From contig JAACFB010000008.1 of assembly GCA_009937615.1 (NCBI GenBank), forward strand, positions 29,432-93,431: a stretch of DNA of 64,000 nucleotides. Reading direction: 5' to 3'. A program made the translations under genes and the position numbers. The stretch comes from Gammaproteobacteria bacterium (GTDB taxonomy: Bacteria; Pseudomonadota; Gammaproteobacteria; Steroidobacterales; Woeseiaceae). Position 1 is the first letter of the stretch. Each line of letters begins with the position of its first letter. Shown here piece after piece: positions 26,601 through 36,947 of the stretch. Under the pieces are notes generated by a model that was not told where the DNA came from, did not search any database, and was given only the letters and a program-made list of their open reading frames with translations.

Positions 26601-26650
26601 TGGATGCTCCTGGAAAAACCGGTTTTCGACATTATGCGCGCGAATATTTG

Positions 26651-26731
26651 ATTTTGTGTCCAAAAAATATGAGATTTTGAAAGAAAATGAAACGTATAAT
26701 TAAAAAATACTAATTTTGAGGACAAATATTT
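26651..26731. promoter_or_regulatory. AT-rich divergent control region with inverted repeat, candidate Lrp-type operator
   Basis: The gap between hppD and the Lrp/AsnC gene is strikingly AT-rich for this genome. ATTTTGTGTCCAAAAAAT at 26651-26668 resembles, in inverted orientation, ATTTTGAGGACAAATATTT at 26713-26731: the shared core is TTTG..TCC..AAAAT on one strand and its mirror on the other. The spacing of about six helical turns would suit binding by an Lrp-family octamer that wraps DNA. The operator assignment is inferred from position and symmetry only. Confidence 0.45.
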
Positions 26732-26732
26732 C

Positions 26733-27197
26733 ATGCGCTTGTCCAAGTCAGATCAGCGCCTCCTCGATGCGCTGCAGGAAGATGCGACACGCAGCCAGAC
26801 CGAGTTGGCAGAGATCGCGGGTCTGTCCCGCACCTCTTGCTGGCGCCGCGTCCGGGACTTCGAGGCGGCAGGGCTGATCGAGCGCCAGGTCGCAGTGCTC
26901 GACCCGCAGCGCGCCGGGTTTCATATCCAGGTGCTGCTATCGGTCGCCATGACCGAGCACACTGACGAAAACCGCCACGACTTCGAGCGGCACGTCGGCA
27001 TTCTGCCGGAGGTCACCGAGTGTTTTTCGGTATCGGGTGAGCGGGATTACGTTCTGCACGTCGTTGTCCGGACGATGGATGCCTACAACACCTTTCTCAA
27101 CGCACAGATTCTCAAGCACCCGGCCGTTCGCTCCGCGAGTTCCACGTTCGTGCTGCGGCGCGTCAAGTACACGACGAAACTCCCGCTAACAACCTGA
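26733..27197 (+). CDS. Lrp/AsnC family regulator, probably of tyrosine catabolism
   Basis: A 154-residue regulator. An N-terminal winged helix (LSKSDQRLLDALQEDATRSQ, then LAEIAGLSRTSCWRRVRDFE) is followed by an AsnC/RAM ligand-binding domain (CFSVSGERDYVLHVVVRTMD). It is divergent from hppD across an AT-rich gap, so it probably senses an aromatic amino acid or pathway intermediate and controls hppD-VOC-fahA-maiA as well as itself (inference from arrangement). GAGGAC lies about ten bases before the ATG. It is similar in layout to the second Lrp gene at 59930. Confidence 0.88.
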   Translation: MRLSKSDQRLLDALQEDATRSQTELAEIAGLSRTSCWRRVRDFEAAGLIERQVAVLDPQRAGFHIQVLLSVAMTEHTDENRHDFERHVGILPEVTECFSVSGERDYVLHVVVRTMDAYNTFLNAQILKHPAVRSASSTFVLRRVKYTTKLPLTT

Positions 27198-27312
27198 TGA
27201 CATTGGCGTCGCAGGGCAAAAAACGGTATTCACGACGCAGCAGTGGAGCGCCGACCGCAGGCTGCCGTGCAATTCAGGATCGCCGCTGTTCCCGGGCGCG
27301 CCGTTATGGATG

Positions 27313-29349
27313 TCAGCCAGCTGAGAGGCAAGCCAGCGCTGCGGACGGAAGCTTCGCGGTGTCGTCTGTCAGGTCAAGGCGCGCGGCGCTCGAGAATTCG
27401 AGCCGCCATTGGCCGCGTTCGGGCAGCTGAAACGCTACGTCGACATCGGCGGCATTAAACAGAATCGCGAGCGCCGTGGCCATGTCGGCCCTCTCCGCAG
27501 CCGAGATGACGACAGCGAAGGCAGGCATCTCGAGCCAGTCCTCGTCGCCCATCGGGTGACCGTCAGCCCGCCGCCATTCAATCCTGATGTCTTTGCCGGT
27601 CAAGAGGCGATGGCCGTGCACGTACTCGGGAATCCGCAGCAGCGGCAGATCCCGGCGCAAGCGAATGAGTTCCCGAACCCTTGTCGCGAACTGGGTATCG
27701 CCTGCGAGTCCTGACCAGTCCAGCCAGCCGGTCTCATTGTCCTGCGCGTAAGCATTGTTGTTGCCGTGCTGAGAGTTGCCGAACTCGTCGCCCGCAAGCA
27801 GCATGGGCGTGCCCTGGGACAGCAGCAGCGTGGCAAGCAGATTAAGGCGGTGCTGGCGCCTCAGCGCGAGGACAGCGGGATCGTCGGTCGGGCCCTCCAC
27901 GCCATGATTGCAGCTGTAGTTGTGGCGATGACCATCCCGGTTGCCTTCACCGTTAGCGGCATTGTGCCGGTGCTCGAAACTGACGAGATCGGCGAGCGTA
28001 AAGCCATCGTGGCTGCTGACAAAGTTGATGCTCGATGTCGGCGGGCGGCCCGACTTTTCGAAGACATCGGCAGAGCCACGAAGGCGTCGTGCCAGCCCGG
28101 CGCTGCTTCCTGAGTCGCCGCGCCAGTAGCGCCGCACGGCATCACGGTAGCGATCGTTCCATTCCGCCCACCGTTCGGGAAATTCGCCAAGCTGGTAGCC
28201 GCCCGGGCCCGGATCCCAGGGTTCGGCAATGAGTTTGGCATGCCGCAGCTGATCGTCCTTGCTGATCGCAGCGAGCATTGGGTGCGACGCCGAGTAGCCG
28301 TGATCATGACGCCCGAGTATGGGCGCGAGGTCGAAGCGAAATCCGTCGACGCCCATGGTCTTGTGCCAGTACCTGAGGCTGTCGAGCACCAGCTCTTGTA
28401 CGCGCGGATGGTCAACATTTATCGTGTTGCCACATCCCGTGTCGTTAATGTATTCGCCAGGTCTGCCGGGCTCAGTGCTGTAGTAGGCCAGGTTGTCGAT
28501 GCCGCGAAAGCTGATCGTCGGACCGTACTGATCGCCCTCGCCGGTATGGTTGTAAACGACGTCGAGTATGACCTCGATACCGGCATCGTGAATCGCAGCC
28601 ACCATGTCGCGGAATTCCCGGATGCCGTCCTGCCGTGCGTACCTCGGTGCCGGTGCGAAAAAAGAGATCGAGTTGTAGCCCCAGAAATTCCGCAGCCCGA
28701 TTTTCACCAGGTGCTGCTCGTCGATGAAACTGTGTACCGGCATCAGCTCCAGCGACGTGATGCCGAGCCCTTTGAGATAGGCCAGCACGTCGCTGTGCCG
28801 CATTCCGTCAAAAGTACCGCGCTGCGGACCGTCGACGGCCGGGTGGCGCATCGTGTAGCCACGGACATTGGCCTCATAGATGACAGTCTCGGACCAGGGG
28901 ATACGCGGGCGCGTTGCCGGTCCTGCGGCACTGGGCCCGGTTACAACGCTCTTCGGCACGTAGCGCGCGCTGTCTGCCTTGTTGATTGCCCAGGCTGCAT
29001 CAGCCGCCGGAGGTTCGAAGTCGAAGACGGCGTCATCCCAGGCAAATTCGCCGTCGAGCTGCCGGGCATAGGGATCGACGAGCAGCTTGGCCGGGTTGCA
29101 GCGCAGGCCATCCTGGGGTGCGTAAGGACCGTGAACACGATAGCCGTAACGCTGTCCGGGGCGGCAGCCGGGCACGTAGCCGTGCCATATGCCGCCGCTG
29201 CAGGCCGGGAGCAAGAGTTTGCGCTCGCCGCCATCGGCGTCGAACAGGCATAGCTCGACCGCATCGGCCACCGAGCTGAACAGCGCAAAATTAACGCCCT
29301 CATGATCCGCCGTAGCGCCGAGCGGGGCAGGGCTGCCGGCCTCGATCAT
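27313..29349 (-). CDS. glgX: Glycogen debranching enzyme GlgX
   Basis: A 678-residue GH13 isoamylase-type enzyme that removes short branches left after phosphorylase has trimmed glycogen. A CBM48-like N-terminal domain (LGATADHEGVNFALFSSVAD) precedes the catalytic barrel. Conserved GH13 regions: VILDVVYNHTGEG (I), GFRFDLAPILG with the nucleophile Asp (II), LIAEPWDPG with the acid Glu (III) and FVSSHDGFTLADLV (IV). It overlaps the glgP stop by four bases and is the last gene of the glycogen operon. It is convergent with the Lrp gene at 26733. Confidence 0.93.
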   Translation of the reverse strand: MIEAGSPAPLGATADHEGVNFALFSSVADAVELCLFDADGGERKLLLPACSGGIWHGYVPGCRPGQRYGYRVHGPYAPQDGLRCNPAKLLVDPYARQLDGEFAWDDAVFDFEPPAADAAWAINKADSARYVPKSVVTGPSAAGPATRPRIPWSETVIYEANVRGYTMRHPAVDGPQRGTFDGMRHSDVLAYLKGLGITSLELMPVHSFIDEQHLVKIGLRNFWGYNSISFFAPAPRYARQDGIREFRDMVAAIHDAGIEVILDVVYNHTGEGDQYGPTISFRGIDNLAYYSTEPGRPGEYINDTGCGNTINVDHPRVQELVLDSLRYWHKTMGVDGFRFDLAPILGRHDHGYSASHPMLAAISKDDQLRHAKLIAEPWDPGPGGYQLGEFPERWAEWNDRYRDAVRRYWRGDSGSSAGLARRLRGSADVFEKSGRPPTSSINFVSSHDGFTLADLVSFEHRHNAANGEGNRDGHRHNYSCNHGVEGPTDDPAVLALRRQHRLNLLATLLLSQGTPMLLAGDEFGNSQHGNNNAYAQDNETGWLDWSGLAGDTQFATRVRELIRLRRDLPLLRIPEYVHGHRLLTGKDIRIEWRRADGHPMGDEDWLEMPAFAVVISAAERADMATALAILFNAADVDVAFQLPERGQWRLEFSSAARLDLTDDTAKLPSAALACLSAG

Positions 29350-31853
29350 TTGTGACCGAGCTGAATGGTCTCGAGTTTCCAGATACCGGCGTTGTAATCA
29401 CTCATCGTGCGATCCGTTGAGAAAGGACCGGAGCTTGCACAGTTTAGGATGCTCATTCGGGTCCACCGTTGCCTGTCCTTGTACGCGCTGTCCGCCTCGG
29501 CCTGTGCATCGACGAAGCTTCGAAAATCCGCTGCGGTCATCCATGAATCCGCCGGCTCGCGGATCGATCGCACCACGGAGTCGAACACGCCGGGTTCGAA
29601 GCGATTGAAGTGGCCGCTCTCGATCAGGCGCATCACGCGGCCAAAGTCGTCGTCCGCGTCGATGATTGCTTTCGGGTCATACTGGCCCCGGATCTCGTTG
29701 ATCTCGTCGACCGTCAGCCCGAAAAGAAAGAAATTTTCATCGCCGACGGCCTCACGGATTTCGACGTTGGCGCCGTCGAGCGTGCCGATCGTGATTGCAC
29801 CGTTCATCATGAACTTCATATTGCCGGTACCCGACGCTTCCTTGCCGGCGGTCGAGATCTGTTCGGATAATTCGGCAGCCGGGCAGATCAGTTCCATCGC
29901 GGACACATTGTAGTCGGGGTAAAAAATGAGCCGCAGCCGCTCGTGCATGAGCGGATCTGCATTGATGACTCGCGCGACATTATTGATGCACTTGATCACG
30001 TTCTTGGCCATGACATACCCGGGGGCCGCTTTGCCGCCGATGATGATGGCCCGCGGCACCAGGTCGTCGCCGTCGCCGCGACGAATGCGGTCATACAGGT
30101 GTATGGCGTGCAGCATGTTCAGCAACTGGCGCTTGTACTCATGGATGCGCTTGACCTGCACATCGAACAGCATGTCGGTCGCAACGGACAGCCCTGTCTT
30201 GCTCTCGAGGTCGTGTGCAAGCCGGACCTTGTTGGCGAGCTTGACGGCGCGCCATGAATCCTGGAACTCGGCATCGTCGGCCAGGCCCCGGAGTTGCTCG
30301 AGCTGAGACAGATCCGTTACCCAGCCGGAGCCGATCGCTGTCGTGACCAGGTTCGCGAGGCTGCGATTGCACGCCGCGAGCCAGCGACGCTGCGTGACAC
30401 CATTGGTCTTGTTGTTAAATTTGCCGGGCCAGAATTCGGCAAAATCCCGAAACAGGCCCCTGGTGAGCAGCTGCGAGTGCAGTTCGGCGACGCCATTGAC
30501 CGAGAAACTGCCGACAATCGCAAGGTAGGCCATGCGAATCATCGGTTCGCTGCCTTCCTGGATCAGCGACATGCGCTGAATGCGCTCATTGTCGCCGGGC
30601 CAGCGCTGGCTGATCTCGGTGATAAAGCGCGCGTTGATTTCGTAAATAATATCCAGCAGCCGCGGCAGCAGGCGTCGAAACATCGCCACGGGCCACATCT
30701 CGAGGGCTTCGGGCAGCAGCGTATGATTGGTGTAGGCCATGGTGCTTCGCGTGATCTGCCAGGCGGCATCCCATTCGAGCCCGTGCTCGTCCATGAGCAG
30801 CCGCATCAGCTCGGCGACCGCAATGGCCGGGTGCGTATCGTTGAGCTGAAAACAATGCCTGTCGGCGAAAGAGCTGAAGTCCTCACCGTGGTCCTCGGTC
30901 CAGAAATGCAACAGGTCCTGAAGACTCGCCGAGGCAAGAAAGTATTGCTGCCGCAGCCGCAGTTCCTGGCCATTCTCGTTGGCCGCATTGGGATACAGCA
31001 CCATCGTGATGTTCTCGGCCATATTTTTCGATGCCACGGCTTCCGAGTAGCTGCCCGCGTTGAATTCATCGAGATCGAACTCATCGGTGGCGGCGGCCGA
31101 CCAGAGCCGCAGCGTATTGACGACACCGTTGTGGTAGCCGGGAATGGGCACGTCGAACGGAATCGCAAGCACATCCTGGGTATCGACCCAGGCGAACCGA
31201 TCCCTGCCGGCGTCGTCCGTGTATGCCGATGTGCGGCCGCCGAAGTGCACGGTTCGCGCGAATTCGATGCGTTCGATCTCCCACGGAAAGCCTTCCCGAA
31301 GCCAGGAATCCGGCTCTTCAACCTGGTGACCGTTCTCGATGCGCTGGTGGAACATCCCGTACTGGTAGCGGATGCCATAGCCGGTTACAGGCAGGCCAAG
31401 CGTTGCGCAACTGTCGAGAAAACAGGCCGCAAGCCTGCCGAGGCCGCCATTGCCGAGCCCGGCGTCCTGTTCGCGGTCGCAGACGTCTTCGAGCGCCAGG
31501 CCGAGGCGTTCGAGCGCTTCGGTCGTTTCGTCCTCGATGCCGAGATTGAGCAGCGCATTGCGCAGCAGGCGGCCCATCAGGAATTCGAGCGACAGGTAGG
31601 CGACACGGCGGCTGCCGTCGCGCTCGGTTGCCATGCGCGTGCGCGCCCAGCGCTCCATGAGCCGATCGCGTGCCGCGTAGACGACAGCCTGGTAGAGAAA
31701 CGGCGACTTGGTGCGAATCGTGCGCCGGCCGAGCATGCGCCCGAAATAGTGCGTGAAATCCTTCAGGATCGCGTCGGCTGTCATCGGCAGATCCGGTGCC
31801 TGCAACAGCTCGATATCGCCTGTCCCCGATGAAGTATCAGTGCGAGCGGGCAT
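29346..31853 (-). CDS. glgP: Glycogen phosphorylase
   Basis: An 835-residue PLP enzyme that releases glucose 1-phosphate from glycogen or maltodextrin ends. The PLP site is EASGTGNMKFMMNGAITIGT, with its Lys near residue 670. The N-terminal half has HNGVVNTLRLWSA and RLAACFLDSCATLGLPVTGYG, standard for the GT35 family. The length is usual for bacterial enzymes. AAGGAG lies eight bases before the ATG at 31853. It follows glgB with a 13-base gap and overlaps glgX by four bases. No phosphorylation-control region is evident. Confidence 0.95.
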   Translation of the reverse strand: MPARTDTSSGTGDIELLQAPDLPMTADAILKDFTHYFGRMLGRRTIRTKSPFLYQAVVYAARDRLMERWARTRMATERDGSRRVAYLSLEFLMGRLLRNALLNLGIEDETTEALERLGLALEDVCDREQDAGLGNGGLGRLAACFLDSCATLGLPVTGYGIRYQYGMFHQRIENGHQVEEPDSWLREGFPWEIERIEFARTVHFGGRTSAYTDDAGRDRFAWVDTQDVLAIPFDVPIPGYHNGVVNTLRLWSAAATDEFDLDEFNAGSYSEAVASKNMAENITMVLYPNAANENGQELRLRQQYFLASASLQDLLHFWTEDHGEDFSSFADRHCFQLNDTHPAIAVAELMRLLMDEHGLEWDAAWQITRSTMAYTNHTLLPEALEMWPVAMFRRLLPRLLDIIYEINARFITEISQRWPGDNERIQRMSLIQEGSEPMIRMAYLAIVGSFSVNGVAELHSQLLTRGLFRDFAEFWPGKFNNKTNGVTQRRWLAACNRSLANLVTTAIGSGWVTDLSQLEQLRGLADDAEFQDSWRAVKLANKVRLAHDLESKTGLSVATDMLFDVQVKRIHEYKRQLLNMLHAIHLYDRIRRGDGDDLVPRAIIIGGKAAPGYVMAKNVIKCINNVARVINADPLMHERLRLIFYPDYNVSAMELICPAAELSEQISTAGKEASGTGNMKFMMNGAITIGTLDGANVEIREAVGDENFFLFGLTVDEINEIRGQYDPKAIIDADDDFGRVMRLIESGHFNRFEPGVFDSVVRSIREPADSWMTAADFRSFVDAQAEADSAYKDRQRWTRMSILNCASSGPFSTDRTMSDYNAGIWKLETIQLGHK

Positions 31854-31866
31854 ACAATTTTCTCCT

Positions 31867-34053
31867 TCAGTCGCCGCTATCCGGCCGGGCCGGTTCGAGT
31901 ATTAGCGTCGCGAGGGCCGGCAGTGTCAAGGACACTGAGCACGGTTGACCGTGGCTGCCGGCGGCTTTGGCCACGAGACCGCGATTGCGGGCTCCGCTGC
32001 CACCGTAGCGTTCAGCATCGGTATTCAGGCGCTCGCAATAGCGGCCCTCCGCAGGTACGCCAATTTGATAGTCGTGCCGGACCACCGGCGTAAAGTTCGA
32101 GATACAAACGACATGGCCGCCAGAGCGGTCGCGGCGTATCCAGGACAGGATGCTGTTGTCCGCATCGTCCCAGGCAATCCACTCGAAGCCATCGCCGGCA
32201 AAATCGATCTCGTACAATGCCGGGGTCTGCCTGTACAGGGCGTTGAGATCACGGATCAGCGCTTGCACACCATTGTGAACCGGGTAATCGAGCAGATGCC
32301 AGTCAAGAGGCTTGTCGTGGTTCCATTCGTCGTAAGGCGCCAGTTCATTACCCATGAAAAGAAGCTTCTTGCCGGGATGCGCGTACATGTTTGCGTAATA
32401 GGCTCGCAGATTCGCGAAACGTTGCCATTCGTCGCCCGGCATGCGGCCCAGTATCGATCGTTTGCCGTGCACGACTTCGTCGTGGGATAACGGCAGCACG
32501 AAATTTTCGTTGAACGCGTAGACGAGCCCAAACGTCATCTTGTTGTGATGATGCTTGCGATGAACCGGATCCTCGCCCATGTAAGACAGGGTGTCGTTCA
32601 TCCAGCCCATGTTCCATTTGTAGGTGAAGCCCAGGCCCCCTGCATCGACTGGCTGCGAAACGCCGGGCCACGCCGTGGATTCCTCGGCGAAAGACACGGC
32701 GCCGTGGGCATGAATTTCCGTATTGAGATTGCGCAGGAAGCTGACGGCTTCGAGATTCTCGTTACCGCCGTATTTGTTCGGAACCCACTCGCCGTCCTCG
32801 CGGGAATAATCGAGATACAGCATAGAGGCAACAGCGTCGACGCGAATGCCGTCGATATGAAATTCGTCGATCCAGTACAAGGCGCTGCCGATCAGGTAGT
32901 TGACCACTTCGCGACGGCCGAAGTTAAAAATCAATGTTCCCCAGTCGGCATGCTCACCCTTGCGCGGGTCTTCGTGCTCATAGAGTGCCGTGCCGTCAAA
33001 GCGCCTCAGGCCGTGCTCGTCCTTGGGGAAGTGTGCGGGCACCCAATCAACGATCACCGCGATGCCGGCGGCATGACAGCGATCGACCAGGTAGCGAAAG
33101 TCGTCCGGCTCACCGAAACGCTGCGTCGGCGCGAACATTCCTATCGGCTGGTACCCCCAGGATCCGTCGAACGGATGCTCTGATACCGGCAGGAACTCGA
33201 CGTGCGTGAAGCCCATGTCGGCAACATAGCCCACGAGTTCGTCAGCGAGTTCGCGAAAGTTCAGGTAGCGATGCCCGTCATCTGACTTGCGGCGCCAGGA
33301 ACCTAGATGCACTTCGTAAATGCTGACCGGGCGCGCAAGGTCGGGCACGGTTGAGCGTTCCTCGAGCCAGCCGGCGTCCTGCCATTCGAAGCGGCTTTCG
33401 TAGACGATGCCGGCGTTGCCCGGCGGCGGCTCGTGAAAACTCGCGAACGGGTCGGTCTTGACCGGCAGCAGCTCGCCCTCTTGATCGAGCAGCTCATATT
33501 TATACCGTGCGCCGGCAGTCACGCCCGGAATGAATATTTCCCAGATCCCGTTGGCGGGGTGCAGCCGCATAACGTGCCGGCGGCCGTCCCAGTCGTTGAA
33601 GTCCCCGATAACGCTGACTCGCGATGCGTTCGGCGCCCAAACGGCAAACCGCGTGCCGCTGATTCCGTCGATGCGGCAAATCTTCGAGCCGAGCTTTTCG
33701 TAGATTTTGCGATCGGAGCCCTCGCCGAGCAGATACAGGTCGAGATCGCCGAGCGTCGTCGCAAAACGGTACGGGTCCTCGATATCGACGCTGTCCCCGT
33801 CGTGCAATGTAACGCGGAGCTTATACCTGCGCTTGCGCGGCGGCATGGCGGCCGCGAACAGGCCGTCGGCATGCACGCGCTCCATGGCTGCCAGCAGGTT
33901 GCCGTCGCCATCGATAAGGTCCACGGTTCGCGCCTGCGGCTGCAGCGTGCGTACGACTCGTGCATTGCCGACCTTGTGTGGGCCCAGTACCGAAAAAGGG
34001 TCGTAGAATCGTCCCTGGACCAGGGCCGCATAAGTCTCGTGCCGTTTGGTCAT
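31867..34053 (-). CDS. glgB: 1,4-alpha-glucan branching enzyme
   Basis: A 728-residue GH13 enzyme, the same length as the E. coli protein. An N-terminal extra domain and a CBM48 module ([20 protein letters not shown]) precede the barrel, which has [17 protein letters not shown] (I), [15 protein letters not shown] with the nucleophile Asp (II), [11 protein letters not shown] with Glu (III) and [13 protein letters not shown] (IV). The open frame extends to 34164, but that part lies in glgA; the ATG at 34053 is one base after the glgA stop and gives the standard N-terminus ([20 protein letters not shown]). Translation is probably coupled to glgA. Confidence 0.92.
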   Translation of the reverse strand: MTKRHETYAALVQGRFYDPFSVLGPHKVGNARVVRTLQPQARTVDLIDGDGNLLAAMERVHADGLFAAAMPPRKRRYKLRVTLHDGDSVDIEDPYRFATTLGDLDLYLLGEGSDRKIYEKLGSKICRIDGISGTRFAVWAPNASRVSVIGDFNDWDGRRHVMRLHPANGIWEIFIPGVTAGARYKYELLDQEGELLPVKTDPFASFHEPPPGNAGIVYESRFEWQDAGWLEERSTVPDLARPVSIYEVHLGSWRRKSDDGHRYLNFRELADELVGYVADMGFTHVEFLPVSEHPFDGSWGYQPIGMFAPTQRFGEPDDFRYLVDRCHAAGIAVIVDWVPAHFPKDEHGLRRFDGTALYEHEDPRKGEHADWGTLIFNFGRREVVNYLIGSALYWIDEFHIDGIRVDAVASMLYLDYSREDGEWVPNKYGGNENLEAVSFLRNLNTEIHAHGAVSFAEESTAWPGVSQPVDAGGLGFTYKWNMGWMNDTLSYMGEDPVHRKHHHNKMTFGLVYAFNENFVLPLSHDEVVHGKRSILGRMPGDEWQRFANLRAYYANMYAHPGKKLLFMGNELAPYDEWNHDKPLDWHLLDYPVHNGVQALIRDLNALYRQTPALYEIDFAGDGFEWIAWDDADNSILSWIRRDRSGGHVVCISNFTPVVRHDYQIGVPAEGRYCERLNTDAERYGGSGARNRGLVAKAAGSHGQPCSVSLTLPALATLILEPARPDSGD

Positions 34054-34054
34054 A

Positions 34055-35566
34055 TCAGTTCGCAGATTGGTAGAGTTCATCGATGGTCTGTCGTGCCGAG
34101 CGAGCCCAGTCGAAGCGCTGCGCAGCAGCCTTGCGACGAAGGTTTTGCCAGCGCTCGGGCGCATTGGACTTTAGCGCGAGCGCCTTGTCCACGGCGGCGA
34201 CGAAATTCGCAGCCTGGCGGGCTGGCGTATCGCCCTCGAAAACGAAGCCGGTCTTGTTATCTTCAACCGTGTCGCGCAAGCCGCCCACGCCGTGGACGAC
34301 ACAGGGCTGCGCCGCTCGCATCGCGAGCATCTGGCTGATTCCGCAGGGCTCGAAACTCGAGGGCATCAGGAACAGGTCGCCTGCGTGGTAAAGCGGCTCC
34401 GCAAGCGTCTCGGAATAGCCGCGCAAGAAGATGAGTCGTGGACTGCGCTGCGCCACATCGTACATTCGCTGCTCCAGCGCCGGCTCGCCGCTGCCGAGCA
34501 GGAAAAGTACCCCTCGTGATCCAAGATTGGCGACGATCTGCTCGATGGCGCTTGGGCCGCCGGCCACATTCTCGAGAAACAAACTGACCTTTTGCTGCAC
34601 GAGCCGGCCGATACTGGTCAGCACGTAGGCGGGCCGCCTCTTGGGCAGTGCGTCGAGTCGCGCGGCCGCGAGCTTGTGTATGGGATCGACGGGGTTCGCT
34701 TCAAGCCAGTCGAAGACCTGGGTGCGCGCCGCAGAAACGATGCGTTGCCAACCCGGTCTGCGTCCTTCCGTCCCGCTGTATTCGCAGCCGTTGAGAATGC
34801 CGACCAGGCGTCCGGCCCGGGCGGCATTAGCGAGCTGTATCTCCAGCCCTTCGCCGCCGATAAAGCCCTGATCCGGGACGCTCGGGCGCAGAATCTCCTG
34901 CGCATAGGTCGGCGACACGGTACTGATTCGATCGGCCGTGCGTATTGCCAGCGCCAGCGGGTTAATGCAGTGGGTTTGCAGGGGATCGCGAACCAGGGCC
35001 GGCTCATAGTCGAGGCCGGGGAACCATGCCTCCAGGGACGAGTCGTCACCGCTGAGCGGACGCGTCCCCTGGTACGAGAGGTTATGGATCGTGAATACGG
35101 TCGGGATCTCCTGCAGGCAGCTGAACCCCGGATCGAAGTTCCGCAACAGGCAATAGAAAGCCGCATGCCAGTCATGCAGATGCACGATATCGGGTGGTTC
35201 CCCGAGTTGCCGTATCCAGCTGGCCGTCGCGGCACCTAGAAACGCGAACTTGCTCGCGTCGGTTGCAAACGGTCCCTCCGAGTCTGCCGCGCAGTAAACC
35301 TTGCCCGGGCCCAGCGGTGAGAACAGAGCGTGTTCGAACACGATGTTGCGCACCTCGGGAAGGCTGCCGGGCACCTCGAAGACATCTACCACGTGCCGGC
35401 CTGCACGGAACCAGACGTTGATGGACCCCAGTTTCCGGCTGTGCGGAACCCTGGCAAACGTCCCGTAGGACGGGGTAACGACGGTTGCGGACCAGGAAAG
35501 CCGGGCCAGTGCCGCTGGCAGGTCGCGGACAACGTCCCCAACGCCACCCACCTTGCCGCCAGGCAA
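34055..35566 (-). CDS. glgA: Glycogen synthase, GT5 family; start codon apparently disrupted
   Basis: Glycogen synthase builds alpha-1,4-glucan from ADP-glucose. The open frame gives 503 residues from a TTG at 35566. The ADP-glucose site is [16 protein letters not shown] at the very start; the C-terminal half has [20 protein letters not shown] and [20 protein letters not shown], and the C-terminus is complete. Starting at this TTG drops the first beta strand of the fold. In-frame codons upstream read HVIFVAAENGA, clearly the missing strand, but no ATG, GTG or TTG precedes them before a TAG. An ATG at 35596-35598 (minus strand) with AGGA just upstream is one base out of frame. A one-base loss or a sequencing error is likely. 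It lies between glgC and glgB in the operon. Confidence 0.85.
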   Translation of the reverse strand: MPGGKVGGVGDVVRDLPAALARLSWSATVVTPSYGTFARVPHSRKLGSINVWFRAGRHVVDVFEVPGSLPEVRNIVFEHALFSPLGPGKVYCAADSEGPFATDASKFAFLGAATASWIRQLGEPPDIVHLHDWHAAFYCLLRNFDPGFSCLQEIPTVFTIHNLSYQGTRPLSGDDSSLEAWFPGLDYEPALVRDPLQTHCINPLALAIRTADRISTVSPTYAQEILRPSVPDQGFIGGEGLEIQLANAARAGRLVGILNGCEYSGTEGRRPGWQRIVSAARTQVFDWLEANPVDPIHKLAAARLDALPKRRPAYVLTSIGRLVQQKVSLFLENVAGGPSAIEQIVANLGSRGVLFLLGSGEPALEQRMYDVAQRSPRLIFLRGYSETLAEPLYHAGDLFLMPSSFEPCGISQMLAMRAAQPCVVHGVGGLRDTVEDNKTGFVFEGDTPARQAANFVAAVDKALALKSNAPERWQNLRRKAAAQRFDWARSARQTIDELYQSAN

Positions 35567-35626
35567 TGCGCCGTTCTCGGCCGCAACGAAGATGACATGT
35601 TTCCTGGTGATCCGCGGATACCTGCG

Positions 35627-36916
35627 CTAGCGGGTGAAATGCAGGTGCTGACCCAGCATGTCCGGGGTAACGAGCGTCAGGCCGCTGTCCGTGACCCTGA
35701 ATCCTCGTGCCCTGTCGGCTTCATGGTCTTCGCCGATAACGGTTCCCTTCTCGATGATTGCGCCGCGATCGATAATGGCTCGCCGAATTCGGCAGTGCTG
35801 GCCGATATCGACGGCGGGCAGCACGACCGACTCGGTCACGCTGCTGTACGAATGGACCTGGACTCGCGAGAACAGCAAGGACTTGCTCACATGCGCCCCG
35901 GATACGATGCAGCCACCCGACACCATCGACTCGATCGCTTCACCGCGGCGGCCCGCCTCGTCAAAAACGAACTTGGCTGGCGGGGACTGTATCTGGTGCG
36001 TGAGTACAGGCCAGCGATTGTCGTAGAGATTGAGCTGTGGTGATACGGACACCATCTCCATGTTCGCTTCCCAGAACGCGTCCAGCGTTCCGACGTCGCG
36101 CCAGTAAGCCTGTTCACCGGTATCCGGGTCCCGAAACGGGTACGCATAGGCCCGGTAGTCACTGATGATCGCCGGAATGACGTTGCGACCAAAATCGTGC
36201 TGGGTGCCCGGTGTATCAGCATCCTTGATGGTTTGCTCGTAAAGAAACTCGGTATTGAAAATGTAGTTACCCATCGAGGCGAGGCACAGGTCCGGTTTGC
36301 CCGGAATCGGGTTCGGATGCTCAGGCTTTTCATCGAATGCGATGATGCGCCCGGTTTCGTCGACAGTCATGACGCCGAGCGTGCCGGCGGCCTCGGCCAG
36401 CGGCACCTCCAGACAGCAGATTGTCATATCGGCCTTGGTGTCCGCATGGAACGCGAGGAACGGCCCGTAGTCCATTTTGTAAATATGGTCGCCGGCCAGT
36501 ATCAGCACGTATCGAGGCTCGTGCGTGCGAATGATATCCAGATTCTGATAAACGGCATCCGCAGTGCCGCGGTACCACTCGCCGCCCACGCGCTGCGAGG
36601 CCGGCAGGATTTCGACGAACTCCCGGTTGCCGGCGCCGGCCTGGAACCATGACCAGCCGTGCACGAGGTGACGGATCAGCGAATGCGCCTTGTACTGAGT
36701 CAGGACGCCGATACGGCGTATGCCCGAATTGATGCAGTTGGACAACGGGAAATCGATGATGCGGTACTTTCCACCGAAGTACAGCGCCGGTTTTGCACGC
36801 CAGGTCGTGAGTTCGCGCAGCCTCGATCCCTGGCCGCCAGCAAGGATCAGGGCGAGGGTTTCGCGCGTCAGTCGGCTGATGAAACGCGCGTCTTGAGAGT
36901 GTTCGCTAACGGGCAT
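35627..36916 (-). CDS. glgC: Glucose-1-phosphate adenylyltransferase
   Basis: A 429-residue enzyme that makes ADP-glucose from ATP and glucose 1-phosphate, the controlled step of glycogen synthesis. The nucleotide site is [17 protein letters not shown], followed by [20 protein letters not shown], with [13 protein letters not shown] and a C-terminal left-handed beta helix ([20 protein letters not shown]). The length matches the E. coli enzyme (431). The ATG at 36916 is where similarity begins; the frame continues to 37147 inside malQ. It starts 31 bases after the malQ stop and is followed by glgA. Allosteric control by sugar phosphates is expected from the family. Confidence 0.95.
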   Translation of the reverse strand: MPVSEHSQDARFISRLTRETLALILAGGQGSRLRELTTWRAKPALYFGGKYRIIDFPLSNCINSGIRRIGVLTQYKAHSLIRHLVHGWSWFQAGAGNREFVEILPASQRVGGEWYRGTADAVYQNLDIIRTHEPRYVLILAGDHIYKMDYGPFLAFHADTKADMTICCLEVPLAEAAGTLGVMTVDETGRIIAFDEKPEHPNPIPGKPDLCLASMGNYIFNTEFLYEQTIKDADTPGTQHDFGRNVIPAIISDYRAYAYPFRDPDTGEQAYWRDVGTLDAFWEANMEMVSVSPQLNLYDNRWPVLTHQIQSPPAKFVFDEAGRRGEAIESMVSGGCIVSGAHVSKSLLFSRVQVHSYSSVTESVVLPAVDIGQHCRIRRAIIDRGAIIEKGTVIGEDHEADRARGFRVTDSGLTLVTPDMLGQHLHFTR

Positions 36917-36947
36917 GTTACTGTTCCGAGACTCTGTACCAGGCTGC

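Noticed and set aside
25527..26651. A 374-codon plus-strand open frame opposite hppD
   Set aside because: Antisense shadow of hppD, which has all its catalytic motifs and a strong ribosome binding site.
30294..31832. A 512-codon plus-strand open frame opposite glgP
   Set aside because: Shadow frame produced by codon bias of glgP; no ribosome binding site or domain.
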